Assembly: GCA_964579305.1 (NCBI GenBank)
Contig: CAZOGY010000018.1
Location: 1 to 37,890 of the forward strand
Length of the DNA stretch: 37,890 bases
Direction: 5' to 3'
Source of the DNA: JBCBWG01 sp964579305
GTDB lineage: Bacteria > Pseudomonadota > Alphaproteobacteria > Rhizobiales > Hyphomicrobiaceae
The position numbers and the translations under genes were made by a program. The notes beneath the pieces were generated by a model. The model worked only from the letters and a program-made list of their open reading frames with translations, ran no database searches and had not been told where the DNA came from. Positions 7,926-16,135 of the stretch are shown here, piece after piece; position 1 is the first letter of the stretch; each line of letters starts with the position of its first letter.

Positions 7926-9044
7926 ATGACAACGTATCGACTTCTCATGCTTCCTGGCGACGGCATTGGCGTGGAGGCCATGGCCGAAGTCGATCGTGTT
8001 CTGGCCTTCTTCAATGCGAAATCGAACGCGGCAAGCTTCGAGACGCAAACCGATCTCGTTGGCGGCGCGGCAATCGACGCGCATGGCGTCCCCATCACGG
8101 ACGACGCGATGGCCAAGGCGCACGAAAGCGACGCGGTGATTTTTGGTGCCGTGGGTGGCCCGAAGTGGGATGGCGTGGCCTACGAAATCCGCCCGGAAGC
8201 GGGGCTGCTTCGTCTGCGCAAAGAGCTTGACCTGTTCGCCAATCTGCGCCCGGCGATTTGCTACCCTGCACTTGCCGAAGCCTCGTCGTTGCGCCGAGAG
8301 ATCGTCGAAGGCCTGGACATCTTGATCCTGCGCGAACTGACGGGCGGCACCTATTTTGGCGAGCCCAAGGAGATCGTAACCCTTGAGAACGGAGAAAAGC
8401 GCGCCGTCGACACAACCGTTTACACCACCCACGAAATCGAACGGATCGTGAAGGTCGGTTGCGACTTGGCTCGCAAGCGCCGCAAACTTCTGCATTCGGC
8501 CGAGAAACGTAATGTGATGAAGACCGGTGTGCTCTGGAATGAGGTCGCGACCGCGACACACAAGGCCTATGCGCCCGACATCGAATTGCAGCATATCCTG
8601 GCTGATAACTGCGCCATGCAGCTCGTCCGCAACCCGAAGCAGTTCGACGTCATTGTTTGCGACAACCTGTTTGGCGATATTCTATCTGACGCAGCCGCCA
8701 TGTTGACTGGCTCGCTCGGCATGTTGCCGTCAGCATCGCTTGGCGCGCCGGATCGTGAAACGGGTCGCCCGAAAGCGATGTATGAACCCGTTCATGGCTC
8801 AGCGCCGGACATTGCAGGCCAGAACCAGGCCAATCCAATCGCGACGATTGCCTCGTTTGCGATGGCGCTGCGCTATTCGTTTGACCTGACCAACGAGGCC
8901 GACTTGCTTGAGCAGTCAATCTCCAACGTGCTCGGCCAGGGCTATCGGACCGGCGACATCATGCAGCCGAATATGCGCCAAGTCTCCACCACGGAGATGG
9001 GCTCAGCGATCGTGACTGAACTGGAGCGGCTTGCAGCCGCATGA
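7926..9044 (+). CDS. leuB: 3-isopropylmalate dehydrogenase
   Basis: LeuB oxidatively decarboxylates 3-isopropylmalate with NAD+ in leucine biosynthesis. The 372-residue protein has the family's N-terminal LLMLPGDGIGVEAMAEVDRV, and DAVIFGAVGGPKWDG. The substrate and metal site reads DNLFGDILSDAAAMLTGSLGMLPSASLG when pieced from about residues 241-268. MYEPVHGSAPDIAGQ follows, which forms part of the NAD-binding site. The ATG at 7926 follows GGCGAG; a longer in-frame start at 7842 has no resemblance to the family. Length is normal. leuC, leuD and leuA are not in the window. Confidence 0.97.
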   Translation: MTTYRLLMLPGDGIGVEAMAEVDRVLAFFNAKSNAASFETQTDLVGGAAIDAHGVPITDDAMAKAHESDAVIFGAVGGPKWDGVAYEIRPEAGLLRLRKELDLFANLRPAICYPALAEASSLRREIVEGLDILILRELTGGTYFGEPKEIVTLENGEKRAVDTTVYTTHEIERIVKVGCDLARKRRKLLHSAEKRNVMKTGVLWNEVATATHKAYAPDIELQHILADNCAMQLVRNPKQFDVIVCDNLFGDILSDAAAMLTGSLGMLPSASLGAPDRETGRPKAMYEPVHGSAPDIAGQNQANPIATIASFAMALRYSFDLTNEADLLEQSISNVLGQGYRTGDIMQPNMRQVSTTEMGSAIVTELERLAAA

Positions 9045-9126
9045 GTGTCTCGCGCTTTCGGCTGGGTGGCGAAACCCCGGCCGGCTTTCCTGGCGACAAC
9101 GCCGTGCCCCAACCGCGCCGGCGCAA

Positions 9127-10053
9127 CTATTTGCCCTGTCCGACCTTCACCTGTTGGGCGCGTTCGTAGGCATCCAGCGATGCGTTGAGCTGGATCAGCA
9201 ACGTGTCACTCAATTGCGTGATCTGGCTTAACGCTGCGGTCGTCGCGGCCGCCCCGCTTTGAATGGGCTGAACAAGGCTTTTGATGTCTGAAAAGGTCTT
9301 GGCGATGGCGCGATCGTGCGTGCGGATCTGCGCCACGTGTTTCGGCGAAAGTTGAAGCTTGCCAAGGCTGCGTTCAAGGTCCCCGCGTGCGCTGTCAAAC
9401 AATGCCAAACTGCCCAGGATCTGCGCGCGGTTGCGTTGCGCATCGAGCCCGAGCGCAACCAGGCAGACCTCTTTCACCAGTTTTTCTGACAGCATACGCT
9501 GACGGCGCGCCACGAGTATCGCCCCGGCCAGCGCCGGATCTCGTTCCGTCGCGTCCAGCCGCGTGGTGCTCTCAAGCGCAAACACGACCGCACGCGTGGC
9601 ATCCAACATGGGCAGGCTATATTGATACAGGAATCGCACGTGCGTGCCCGCACCACCGGCTCTCGCCGCGCCCTGCAGCATGCCATCAACGGCCGTGCGG
9701 ACATCTTGCCAAAGCTGCCGAACCTGGGTGATCGTTTGTACATGAGCAGCGAACCGCGGCGCCGGAATGGCGATCCGCCGCGACCCCCGCGTCAGCGCGT
9801 CGAGCCGCATTTCAAACAGGTTCTGCGCTGTTTCAAGCTGGGTAAGGTGCGTGTCTGCCCGCACGCCGAGATGGGCAAGGCACGCCGCTTTGGCCATGCG
9901 CTGGGTCAGCACCGGTTGCTGCCAAGCGATTTTCAGGCGCCGGATTTGAACTGGATCTTCAGCGGCGTCGGCTTTCGTCAGCGGTGACGTTACGCCAAGC
10001 GCAATGGTGAGCGCAGCAACGGCGGCGGAATATCTGTTCGATTTCACAGACAT
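9127..10053 (-). CDS. Periplasmic PilJ/NarX-like sensor-domain protein, paralogue 1
   Basis: This 308-residue predicted periplasmic protein is the last of three tandem paralogues. It has a signal peptide (about residues 1-30, cut near TKADA-AED) and two helical repeats. Each repeat starts with a motif related to the PilJ N-terminal and NarX P-box pattern AGRQRMLSQR. The first copy is degraded here (WQQPVLTQRMAKAAC, 45-58) and the second is nearly intact (ARRQRMLSEKLVKEVC, 182-197). Cys58 and Cys197 are kept. No kinase, methyl-accepting or other output domain follows, so it may bind a ligand and present it to a partner. The ATG at 10053 is chosen for the signal peptide; the Shine-Dalgarno is weak. 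Ligand and role are unknown. Confidence 0.72.
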   Translation of the reverse strand: MSVKSNRYSAAVAALTIALGVTSPLTKADAAEDPVQIRRLKIAWQQPVLTQRMAKAACLAHLGVRADTHLTQLETAQNLFEMRLDALTRGSRRIAIPAPRFAAHVQTITQVRQLWQDVRTAVDGMLQGAARAGGAGTHVRFLYQYSLPMLDATRAVVFALESTTRLDATERDPALAGAILVARRQRMLSEKLVKEVCLVALGLDAQRNRAQILGSLALFDSARGDLERSLGKLQLSPKHVAQIRTHDRAIAKTFSDIKSLVQPIQSGAAATTAALSQITQLSDTLLIQLNASLDAYERAQQVKVGQGK

Positions 10054-10213
10054 GGGGCGTGGCGATCTGGTTGTTGTACGGTTGTTGAACGTCTTGCCGA
10101 CCGAGAGCCTGGCAACGGCTCTACGAATACAGATCAACTGAAGCTGTAGCTGACGCTTCGTAGATGGCCATAGCAAGCAGCGCTCGGATCGCAAACGCAC
10201 CGCCAGCGCGACA

Positions 10214-11164
10214 TTATCGCGCCACTGCCCCAGTTCCACCGCGAGCTTCAATGGTTGGGGCAACCGCGCTCTCATAGGCGGAAACGGCAACGACAAGCTT
10301 GTCGAGAAGCGTTTCGCTCTCAACCGCAATCGACTTCAGAAACGGCTTAGACAGCGTTGCGCCCGGCCCCGGCAATCCGCCGAGCTCTGGTTTGATGATC
10401 TGCCACGAATGCTTAATGCTGTCGGCAAGCGTTTGCATGAACGTTGCCACGTGTGTCGGCAACGGCAGACCAACAAGCGTCGCACTCAACTGAGCTTGTG
10501 AGCTTTCAAACAAGGCCGCCGTGCCGAGCAGGTGCGCGCGTGGCCGGCTTTCGGTGTGCCCCGCTGCGATCAGGCAAACCTCAAGAGCAAGTTTTTGCGA
10601 CAGGAATGCTTGGCGCTCAGCCACGTTGATCGACGCAGCCAGCAACAGCGGCGTGGACCCGCCGTCCGTGTGCCGCACCTCAAGCGCTGTGATGAGACTG
10701 TTGGTGCGGTCGGTGAAGGTGCGCCGGGCCTGCAAAATGCGCTTGAGCGCTGAAACATCTCCGTGATCGCGCACGCCAAGCGCCAGCGGGCGGACATAGG
10801 CCCATGAACCTTGCACATCGCGCAGCGCCGCAAGCACCGTCGGGTCCGTTTCCCGGCCGATCCCATGTACCGCCGAGCCTTCCACAAGCGCTTGCGTTGT
10901 CTTATCAAATTCGACGACGGCATTCGTAAGCTGTGCCACATGGCGTGGTTTGGAAACGCCAATCGTCACGAAGCAAGCTGCTTTCGCAATCCGTCCCACC
11001 AACATCCGCTGACGACCGGCTAACCGGATCTTTTTGGCGCCGATTTGCGCGGCAGCATCACCAGCAGATGCGGTTTGGTGCGGCCACGGGAGACCGACAC
11101 CCAGAGCGGAGACGCCAAGCACCGCGCCGGCGACCGCGGCGCGCACGAATGGCAACAAAGACAT
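10214..11164 (-). CDS. Periplasmic PilJ/NarX-like sensor-domain protein, paralogue 2
   Basis: The middle paralogue has 316 residues and a signal peptide (1 to about 35, ending near TASAG). It has the same two-repeat helical layout as its neighbours. Its first motif is intact (LAGRQRMLVGRIAKAAC, 48-64), but the second is degraded (AERQAFLSQKLALEVC, 182-197), the reverse of paralogue 1. Both Cys are kept. The ATG at 11164 follows GGAGG at 8 bases, a strong Shine-Dalgarno. The gap to paralogue 1 is 160 bases, so each gene may have its own promoter. It has no output domain. A role as a soluble or processed ligand-binding subunit is inferred from NarX/PilJ-type domains only. Confidence 0.74.
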   Translation of the reverse strand: MSLLPFVRAAVAGAVLGVSALGVGLPWPHQTASAGDAAAQIGAKKIRLAGRQRMLVGRIAKAACFVTIGVSKPRHVAQLTNAVVEFDKTTQALVEGSAVHGIGRETDPTVLAALRDVQGSWAYVRPLALGVRDHGDVSALKRILQARRTFTDRTNSLITALEVRHTDGGSTPLLLAASINVAERQAFLSQKLALEVCLIAAGHTESRPRAHLLGTAALFESSQAQLSATLVGLPLPTHVATFMQTLADSIKHSWQIIKPELGGLPGPGATLSKPFLKSIAVESETLLDKLVVAVSAYESAVAPTIEARGGTGAVAR

Positions 11165-11438
11165 GACAGCAGCCTCCGACCAAGCCGGGGCCGGGCGCAA
11201 ACCACAGCCCGGCTCCTCAACGGCGACGCTAACATAGAAGTCTTTGCTCGGGCTAGTCCCAACAAAATCGCACCCTGCGAGAAATCTCGCGCGGGGTCTC
11301 GTGTTGCGTCATTGACGCTTGCTGTTTGTCCTGGCAGCAGGCGGGAGGCAAGCGCCGGTGACGCAACACCCGGCGTCGTCAATGCGCGGGCGGTGGATGC
11401 GATCAATGACATCGCCGCCCCACCGCAAACAACCCAAC
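11165..11438. other. Spacer between paralogues 3 and 2 with an 11-bp long-range dyad
   Basis: No gene is supported in these 274 bases. A perfect inverted repeat, GTGTTGCGTCA (11301-11311) and TGACGCAACAC (11359-11369), has a 47-base spacer. Next to the arms are TTGACG and CGTCAA, which could pair with each other in an alternative fold. It lies in the upstream region of paralogue 2 and could be an RNA leader structure or a looped operator. Confidence 0.45.
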
Positions 11439-12419
11439 CTAGCGGGCGGCGGCTTGGGCCAGTGTCCGCGGAACGTCTTGCGCGCCGATCGCGGAGCCGG
11501 CGTCGGCCCGTCGGCGCACCTGCTGGGCTTTCACATCTTCCAATAGCGCGACGGCGGAATTCAGCTTGCGCAGCAAGACATCGTCAAGTGCGGCCACTTG
11601 GTCGATCCAGCCGCGTCGCGCGTCTGCCGTCGTGGCTTTGACACCGGCGATCGCCGTTTCGTAGGCCGTCCACGCGGTGTCAATTTCGGCAGCCTTGCGC
11701 AAGATGCGTTGCCGCAATCCATTATCCGGCATTGCCAAGGTTTTATATTGGGCGAGCAGTTGCGCCTGCGCGCTTTTGAACAAGGCTCGCGTGCCATGAA
11801 GGTGTGCCCGAATGATTTTCGGCTCATAGCCGGCCACAAGCAGGCAGCTCTCCTTGCTCATTTTTTGTGAGAGCATGCGCTGGCGGCCGGCCGTGTTGAT
11901 CGCCGCCATCAGATCCGGCGCCTCCTGCCGGCCATCAGCGTATTTGGCTTCAATCGCGGTGACCGCGGCATTGGCATAGTGCAAAAGCCGCACATTACTG
12001 GCGTAGATCGTCTGCACGGCATCTGCATCGACCGCACCTTTGTCGAACGCGGCAATGGCACGTTTCACGGCCTTCGAAAAATCGGCCCAGACGATTTGCA
12101 CAGACGCCAGAGCGTGGAAGACGCGTGCGTCGGTTTCAGGCTCGAGACCGAGCCGGCTTGAGCCGTTGACCAGTGCTTCAAGCGTCTCGTCGAACAATTG
12201 GTGGGCGGTTTCCAGTTGTTTGCGGTGGGCGGACCGGTCATGGCCGATCGCAGCATAACAGGCCGCCTTGGTGATGCGCTGGGTCAGCATGCGCTGCCGC
12301 CCGGCCATGTTGACTTTGCGCGGACCATCCGACGCCAACGCTCCGCCTGCGGGCGTCTCGAGGCCGGACATGGCCAGATAGCTTCCAATCGCGGCTGCGA
12401 GCACCAGTCTCAAACGCAT
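11439..12419 (-). CDS. Periplasmic PilJ/NarX-like sensor-domain protein, paralogue 3
   Basis: This is the first gene of the three-paralogue array, with 326 residues. A signal peptide covers about residues 1-30 (cut near GALAS). Both repeats start with an intact motif: NMAGRQRMLTQRITKAAC (37-54) and INTAGRQRMLSQKMSKESC (174-192). Pfam's PilJ N-terminal domain, related to the nitrate-binding P-box of NarX/NarQ, carries this pattern. It probably represents the ancestral form, since each of the other two paralogues has lost one motif. The ATG at 12419 follows GGGAG at about 6 bases. The C-terminal tail (QVRRRADAGSAIGAQ) is hydrophilic and has no membrane anchor. It is divergent from the decarboxylase pair at 12701. 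Confidence 0.77.
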   Translation of the reverse strand: MRLRLVLAAAIGSYLAMSGLETPAGGALASDGPRKVNMAGRQRMLTQRITKAACYAAIGHDRSAHRKQLETAHQLFDETLEALVNGSSRLGLEPETDARVFHALASVQIVWADFSKAVKRAIAAFDKGAVDADAVQTIYASNVRLLHYANAAVTAIEAKYADGRQEAPDLMAAINTAGRQRMLSQKMSKESCLLVAGYEPKIIRAHLHGTRALFKSAQAQLLAQYKTLAMPDNGLRQRILRKAAEIDTAWTAYETAIAGVKATTADARRGWIDQVAALDDVLLRKLNSAVALLEDVKAQQVRRRADAGSAIGAQDVPRTLAQAAAR

Positions 12420-12700
12420 CACGCACTCCCTAACTGTCTGCAGCGCCAATCTGCTCAAGATTAGAAAAATCGTCCTGTCTAAGCGGCTGAGCAGTAATCC
12501 AACCTTCAAAGGTCCGATAGGTACGCCGACGGGCGCTGTGGAAAAGCAGCGTTCACGTATCGTTCAAGCACCCGCACCCAGGTCCAATCGTTGTTGGGCA
12601 GTGCAGGCGCAGGACACCCGCTGTCGCAGCGCTAAAGCCGTGCTAAGCACCTTGAAGGCACGCAAAGCCGTGCCGTTCCAAATCAATCAGGGAGGCGAGC

Positions 12701-13225
12701 GTGGCGGCTGGCGGCGACTGGTCTGAAGGTGTTTTTGCTGAAATGAAACGCCGCAAGATAGAAACCGTGTGCACGGTGCCCGATGGCGGGCTGACCCGCC
12801 TGTTAAATCGCGTCGATGACGATGCGGATATGCGGCTGATCACACTGTCGACCGAAGAAGAAGCGATGGGCATCGTCACCGGCCAATGGCTGGGCGGCAA
12901 GCGCGCGATGGTCGCTATGCAATCGTCCGGCGTTGGGAACTGCATCAACGCGCTCGGTTTTCCCGCCGTCATGCGCGCGCCTTGCCCGATGCTGATCACG
13001 ATGCGCGGCGTTTGGGGTGAGTTCAATCCTTGGCAAGTCCAGATGGGCATGGCCACCCAAACGGTGCTCGAAGCCGTCGGCGTGAAATGCTTTCCCGTCG
13101 ATGACGCAAGCCAAGTCAGCGATACGTTTGTTGGTGCATGCGATCTGGCACTGCACGGCGGTTTCTCGACGGCCGTGTTGATTTCACAGCGCGTCATCGG
13201 CGCCAAAGGCTTCGGTCAGGATTGA
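12701..13225 (+). CDS. Thiamine-diphosphate enzyme PYR-domain subunit, sulfopyruvate decarboxylase alpha-like
   Basis: This 174-residue protein is the pyrimidine-binding half of a split thiamine-diphosphate enzyme. The conserved Glu that activates the cofactor lies in LSTEEEAMGI (49-58). The SSGVGNCINALGFP stretch matches sulfopyruvate and phosphonopyruvate decarboxylase alpha subunits (ComD-like). The partner half follows 16 bases downstream, so the two should form one enzyme with active sites at their interface. The likely reaction is decarboxylation of a 3-carbon keto acid with a sulfonate or phosphonate group, but the exact substrate cannot be read. The start is GTG at 12701, with GGAGG 5 bases upstream; I see no better ATG. 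The gene is divergent from the sensor-domain array. Confidence 0.82.
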   Translation: MAAGGDWSEGVFAEMKRRKIETVCTVPDGGLTRLLNRVDDDADMRLITLSTEEEAMGIVTGQWLGGKRAMVAMQSSGVGNCINALGFPAVMRAPCPMLITMRGVWGEFNPWQVQMGMATQTVLEAVGVKCFPVDDASQVSDTFVGACDLALHGGFSTAVLISQRVIGAKGFGQD

Positions 13226-13241
13226 GGGTAAGGGTGCTGAC

Positions 13242-13832
13242 ATGACAACGCAGTCCAACAAACTCCAGCGCCGCGCTCTTGTTGCTGACCTTCTCAGCCA
13301 ACGTGACGGGGCATTGATCGTACCAGGCCTGGGCTCGCCCACCTGGGATTGCTTCGCCGCCGGTGATAGCCCGGAATACCTGTATTCATGGGGCGGCATG
13401 GGGCTTGCGGTGCCAACCGCGCTCGGGCTTGCACTGGCCCAGCCGACCCGCCGCGTGGTTGCGCTGACCGGTGACGGTGAGATGATGATGGGCATCGGCT
13501 CGCTCGGCGTCGTTGCTGATCAAGCGCCAGCCAACCTGTCGATCCTGGTGCTCGACAATGAGCACTTCGGCGAAACTGGCCGCCAAGACGGGCTGACCGG
13601 CAGCCGCACGGACTTGTGCAAGGTTGCTGAGGGTTTCGGCATCGCCCACACCATGTTCGTGACGGATCAGGCACAAACCGCAGATCTGGCAGCGCATCTG
13701 TTCAAGCGGCCGGGCCCCACCTTCGCGGTCGCAAAAATCGCGCTGAGCGAAGACCCCTGGCGCCTGCCCGTGAAAGACGGTGTTGCGATCGCGCGGCGCT
13801 TTCGCATCGCACTCGGCGTGGAAGAAGCCTGA
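13242..13832 (+). CDS. Thiamine-diphosphate enzyme PP-domain subunit, sulfopyruvate decarboxylase beta-like
   Basis: This is the pyrophosphate-binding half of the split enzyme, with 196 residues. The thiamine-diphosphate and Mg2+ motif is GDGE (77-80) with Asn106 in VLDNEHFGETG, the classic GDG-x26-N spacing. YSWGGMGLAVPTALGLALA precedes it, as in ComE and phosphonopyruvate decarboxylase C-terminal domains. The ATG at 13242 lies 16 bases after the alpha stop, so the two are an operon. No aldehyde dehydrogenase, phosphonatase, sulfolactate dehydrogenase or taurine genes are adjacent, which leaves the pathway open. Confidence is high for the fold and moderate for the substrate. Confidence 0.83.
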   Translation: MTTQSNKLQRRALVADLLSQRDGALIVPGLGSPTWDCFAAGDSPEYLYSWGGMGLAVPTALGLALAQPTRRVVALTGDGEMMMGIGSLGVVADQAPANLSILVLDNEHFGETGRQDGLTGSRTDLCKVAEGFGIAHTMFVTDQAQTADLAAHLFKRPGPTFAVAKIALSEDPWRLPVKDGVAIARRFRIALGVEEA

Positions 13833-13898
13833 CGCACCGGCTGTGGCGTCTGCACTGCTACCCCATCGGGCGAATCAACGCGCCTGGGTCAAGCGGTA

Positions 13899-13914
13899 TG
13901 TTTCACGTGAATCA
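13899..13914. other. parS-like centromere site (ParB-binding)
   Basis: TGTTTCACGTGAATCA matches the chromosomal parS consensus TGTTTCACGTGAAACA at 15 of 16 positions. The inner TTCACGTGAA is a perfect palindrome. It lies between genes (13833-14105), so protein coding does not explain it. In bacteria ParB binds such sites near the replication origin and loads condensin. parA, parB and other origin markers are not in this window, so the role is inferred from the match alone. Confidence 0.6.
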
Positions 13915-14105
13915 GCAACTCGAAACCGGTTGCTGGTTCGCGGCAGGTTTATCGAGATCGCGCTCACCCAAGCCAACTGAACAAACCGACCGTACTGACC
14001 GTTGACGAATGAGCGACATGAGTACGGGCATGTTGGGACCGTTGGCGCAATGTTTTCGCCCCGCCTCGCAAGCCATGCCCTTTTGACGGAACAAGGAGCA
14101 TCGCG

Positions 14106-14591
14106 ATGGTTTTGGGACATGCTGGCCGCGTTCTGCGGGTCATGGGCCGGTTCAGCACAGCACGGTTGGTGACTGGCGCTTTGATCTGCGCCGGGGTCAC
14201 AGTGGGCGCACAAACTGCGGCGGAGGCGATGTCTGTGTATCGCTGGAAGAACCGCCCGCTTCTGGTCTTTGCGCCGAGTGCCCAAAGCGCCCAGCTTGCG
14301 CGCCAGCGCGCAATCCTGTCAGGCAACAGCGCGGGACTGCGCGATCGCGACATGGTCGTGATTTACGTGATCGGCAATCGCGTGCGCGCACAATTCGGAC
14401 GTGGCCCTGGCATGGGCGCGGCTGCGTTGCGCCGGCGTTATGGCGTCCCGCGCGATCAATTCCGTGCCATTCTGGTCGGCAAGGACACCGGCGCCAAACT
14501 CTCAAGCCGCGGACCGGTATCGGTGGGTCGGATCTTTCGGCTGATCGATTCCATGCCCATGCGTCAGCGCGAAATGCGTGGGCGCAGCTGA
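14106..14591 (+). CDS. DUF4174 domain-containing secreted protein
   Basis: This 161-residue protein has an N-terminal hydrophobic segment (about 20-42, ARLVTGALICAGVTVGAQTA) that looks like a signal peptide or anchor. The rest matches DUF4174: YRWKNRPLLVFAPSAQS, RDRDMVVIYVIG, then LRRRYGVPRDQFRAILVGKD, and the ending FRLIDSMPMRQREM, a hallmark of the family. The fold is thought to be thioredoxin-like without a CxxC, and the function is unknown. The ATG at 14106 follows AAGGAGC at 6 bases. It is monocistronic and converges with the membrane-protein gene at 14664. The parS-like site lies about 190 bases upstream. Confidence 0.85.
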   Translation: MVLGHAGRVLRVMGRFSTARLVTGALICAGVTVGAQTAAEAMSVYRWKNRPLLVFAPSAQSAQLARQRAILSGNSAGLRDRDMVVIYVIGNRVRAQFGRGPGMGAAALRRRYGVPRDQFRAILVGKDTGAKLSSRGPVSVGRIFRLIDSMPMRQREMRGRS

Positions 14592-14663
14592 TCTTGTTTG
14601 ACCTGCGTCGCGGGGCCGTGATCAACGCCTTGCACCCGGGGGGCCGGCGCGGACGTGAACGCA

Positions 14664-15965
14664 TCAAGCTTGTGTTGGCGGATCGGGCTCAGGATCGACG
14701 GCCAAGACCCGCGCAACGACAATCGCCGCGACCAATGCGGCAAGACCGGTCCCGCTCAACAGCAGCCAGTGAGCGCCCGCGCCCATGATAAATACCAGCC
14801 AGGAAACGATTGTCTGGTAGTTGAACAGCGTCAGGCCGCCGGAAATCGCAGTGCCGCCCAGTTTGATGAACTCCCACTGCCCGGGCCGCTGCTCACGGCC
14901 GAAGATGAACACGGCGACCATCACCAGCGTCCAGAGAATAAAGAAGCCGCTGAGGATCGGGACCATCGTTGAGAAATAGCCCTGGCCGGTTGATCCGAAC
15001 AGGACGTTGAGGCCGCGCAAAAAGGCCTGCGACATCAACGGGAAGAATAGGGCGGCGATCGTCCCGACAATCAGACCGATCTCCACCCGCCGGATGGTGT
15101 AGGCATCGTAGAATTGCGTGATGCCTTTGATGCGCACGATCAAGGCACCGCTGATCCCAAGAAGCAGCAGCAAAAAGAACACTTTGATGGGCAGCAACCG
15201 GGCATGAACCTGGCCGGTCAGCGAATGGTTATCTGCGCTCTCGCCATATAAACTGTTGATTTTCAAGACTTGACCGGCTTGCGCGGCACAGCAGGTCTCA
15301 TCGTCGACCCGACGGACTTCGCTGCGCTGAGACCGCACCGCAACCTGTGGATCGGCCACCAGCCGTCCGAAAATATCGTAATCGAGGTGCGGCGGAAACG
15401 GCGTGCTTGCCACGCAATATCGGTCGGGCCGCTGCGTTTGGGCCGGCTGGACAAGCGGGTCGGGCGCACATGTGCGCTCAAATTCATCGACCGTGATCCG
15501 CGTCTGGCTGAGTTTGCGCAGCGAGCTGACGGCGATCAACACCGGGACACGCGAGCACGTCGCGCCAATGCCATCATCCGCGCAACCCTCAGGGAACCCA
15601 CGATCGCTGGCCAATGCGCTGGGCGAAACATCCCAGACGGGCCGGTTCTCGTTGGATAGGATCAGATTGGAAAACCACCACGAGATCAGCACAAATGCCG
15701 TAAGGCCGAGCGCGATCCGCAAGAAACCAGCGGGCACGTGCTTGAGGTAGTGATCGAGGAAAATGACAACCGGATAATAGAATGCGAGCAGCGAGATAAT
15801 GCCGAAGGTTGGGAAGAAGACGAACAGATGGCTATCCATGGCCATCAAGTCGACCCAACGATTATCCGCCCAGAATTCCCAGGCCAGAACCGCTGTCGTT
15901 GCGAAAAACGAGGCGGCCATCACGCTGAACACGATGGACACAAGCGTGTGGGAAACCAGTCTCAT
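14664..15965 (-). CDS. Polytopic membrane protein with a Cys-rich extracytoplasmic loop, unknown function
   Basis: I do not recognise this 433-residue protein. About eight membrane segments are visible: near residues 8-28, 47-70, 81-103, 260-277, 294-316, 331-356, 375-398 and 400-422. Between the third and fourth lies a 155-residue hydrophilic loop with six Cys (128, 137, 166, 184, 225, 226), which the even pairing and the likely periplasmic side suggest may form disulfides. The C-terminal tail is short and acidic. The ATG at 15965 follows GAGGATCTC; a longer frame to 16001 adds no recognisable sequence. It is a single gene. A transporter, a receptor or an envelope protein would all fit. Confidence 0.75.
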   Translation of the reverse strand: MRLVSHTLVSIVFSVMAASFFATTAVLAWEFWADNRWVDLMAMDSHLFVFFPTFGIISLLAFYYPVVIFLDHYLKHVPAGFLRIALGLTAFVLISWWFSNLILSNENRPVWDVSPSALASDRGFPEGCADDGIGATCSRVPVLIAVSSLRKLSQTRITVDEFERTCAPDPLVQPAQTQRPDRYCVASTPFPPHLDYDIFGRLVADPQVAVRSQRSEVRRVDDETCCAAQAGQVLKINSLYGESADNHSLTGQVHARLLPIKVFFLLLLLGISGALIVRIKGITQFYDAYTIRRVEIGLIVGTIAALFFPLMSQAFLRGLNVLFGSTGQGYFSTMVPILSGFFILWTLVMVAVFIFGREQRPGQWEFIKLGGTAISGGLTLFNYQTIVSWLVFIMGAGAHWLLLSGTGLAALVAAIVVARVLAVDPEPDPPTQA

Positions 15966-16135
15966 GGGCGAGATCCTCGCAACGCAATACATCCGCGACA
16001 TTCAGGTCGGCCGGAACGCCGCCGCCAGAGCTTTAATCGGCCGTGTGCAAAAACAACAGTGTTCGTTGGAGCCTTGGTCTCGAAAAGCGTCCACGACGGC
16101 GCCAAGTGGCCACAGCTCATGCTGGCCTATCCGCC

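Noticed and set aside
10054..10329. N-terminal extension of paralogue 1 beyond 10053
   Set aside because: It would bury the signal peptide and overlap paralogue 2; composition is Arg-rich and unlike the family.
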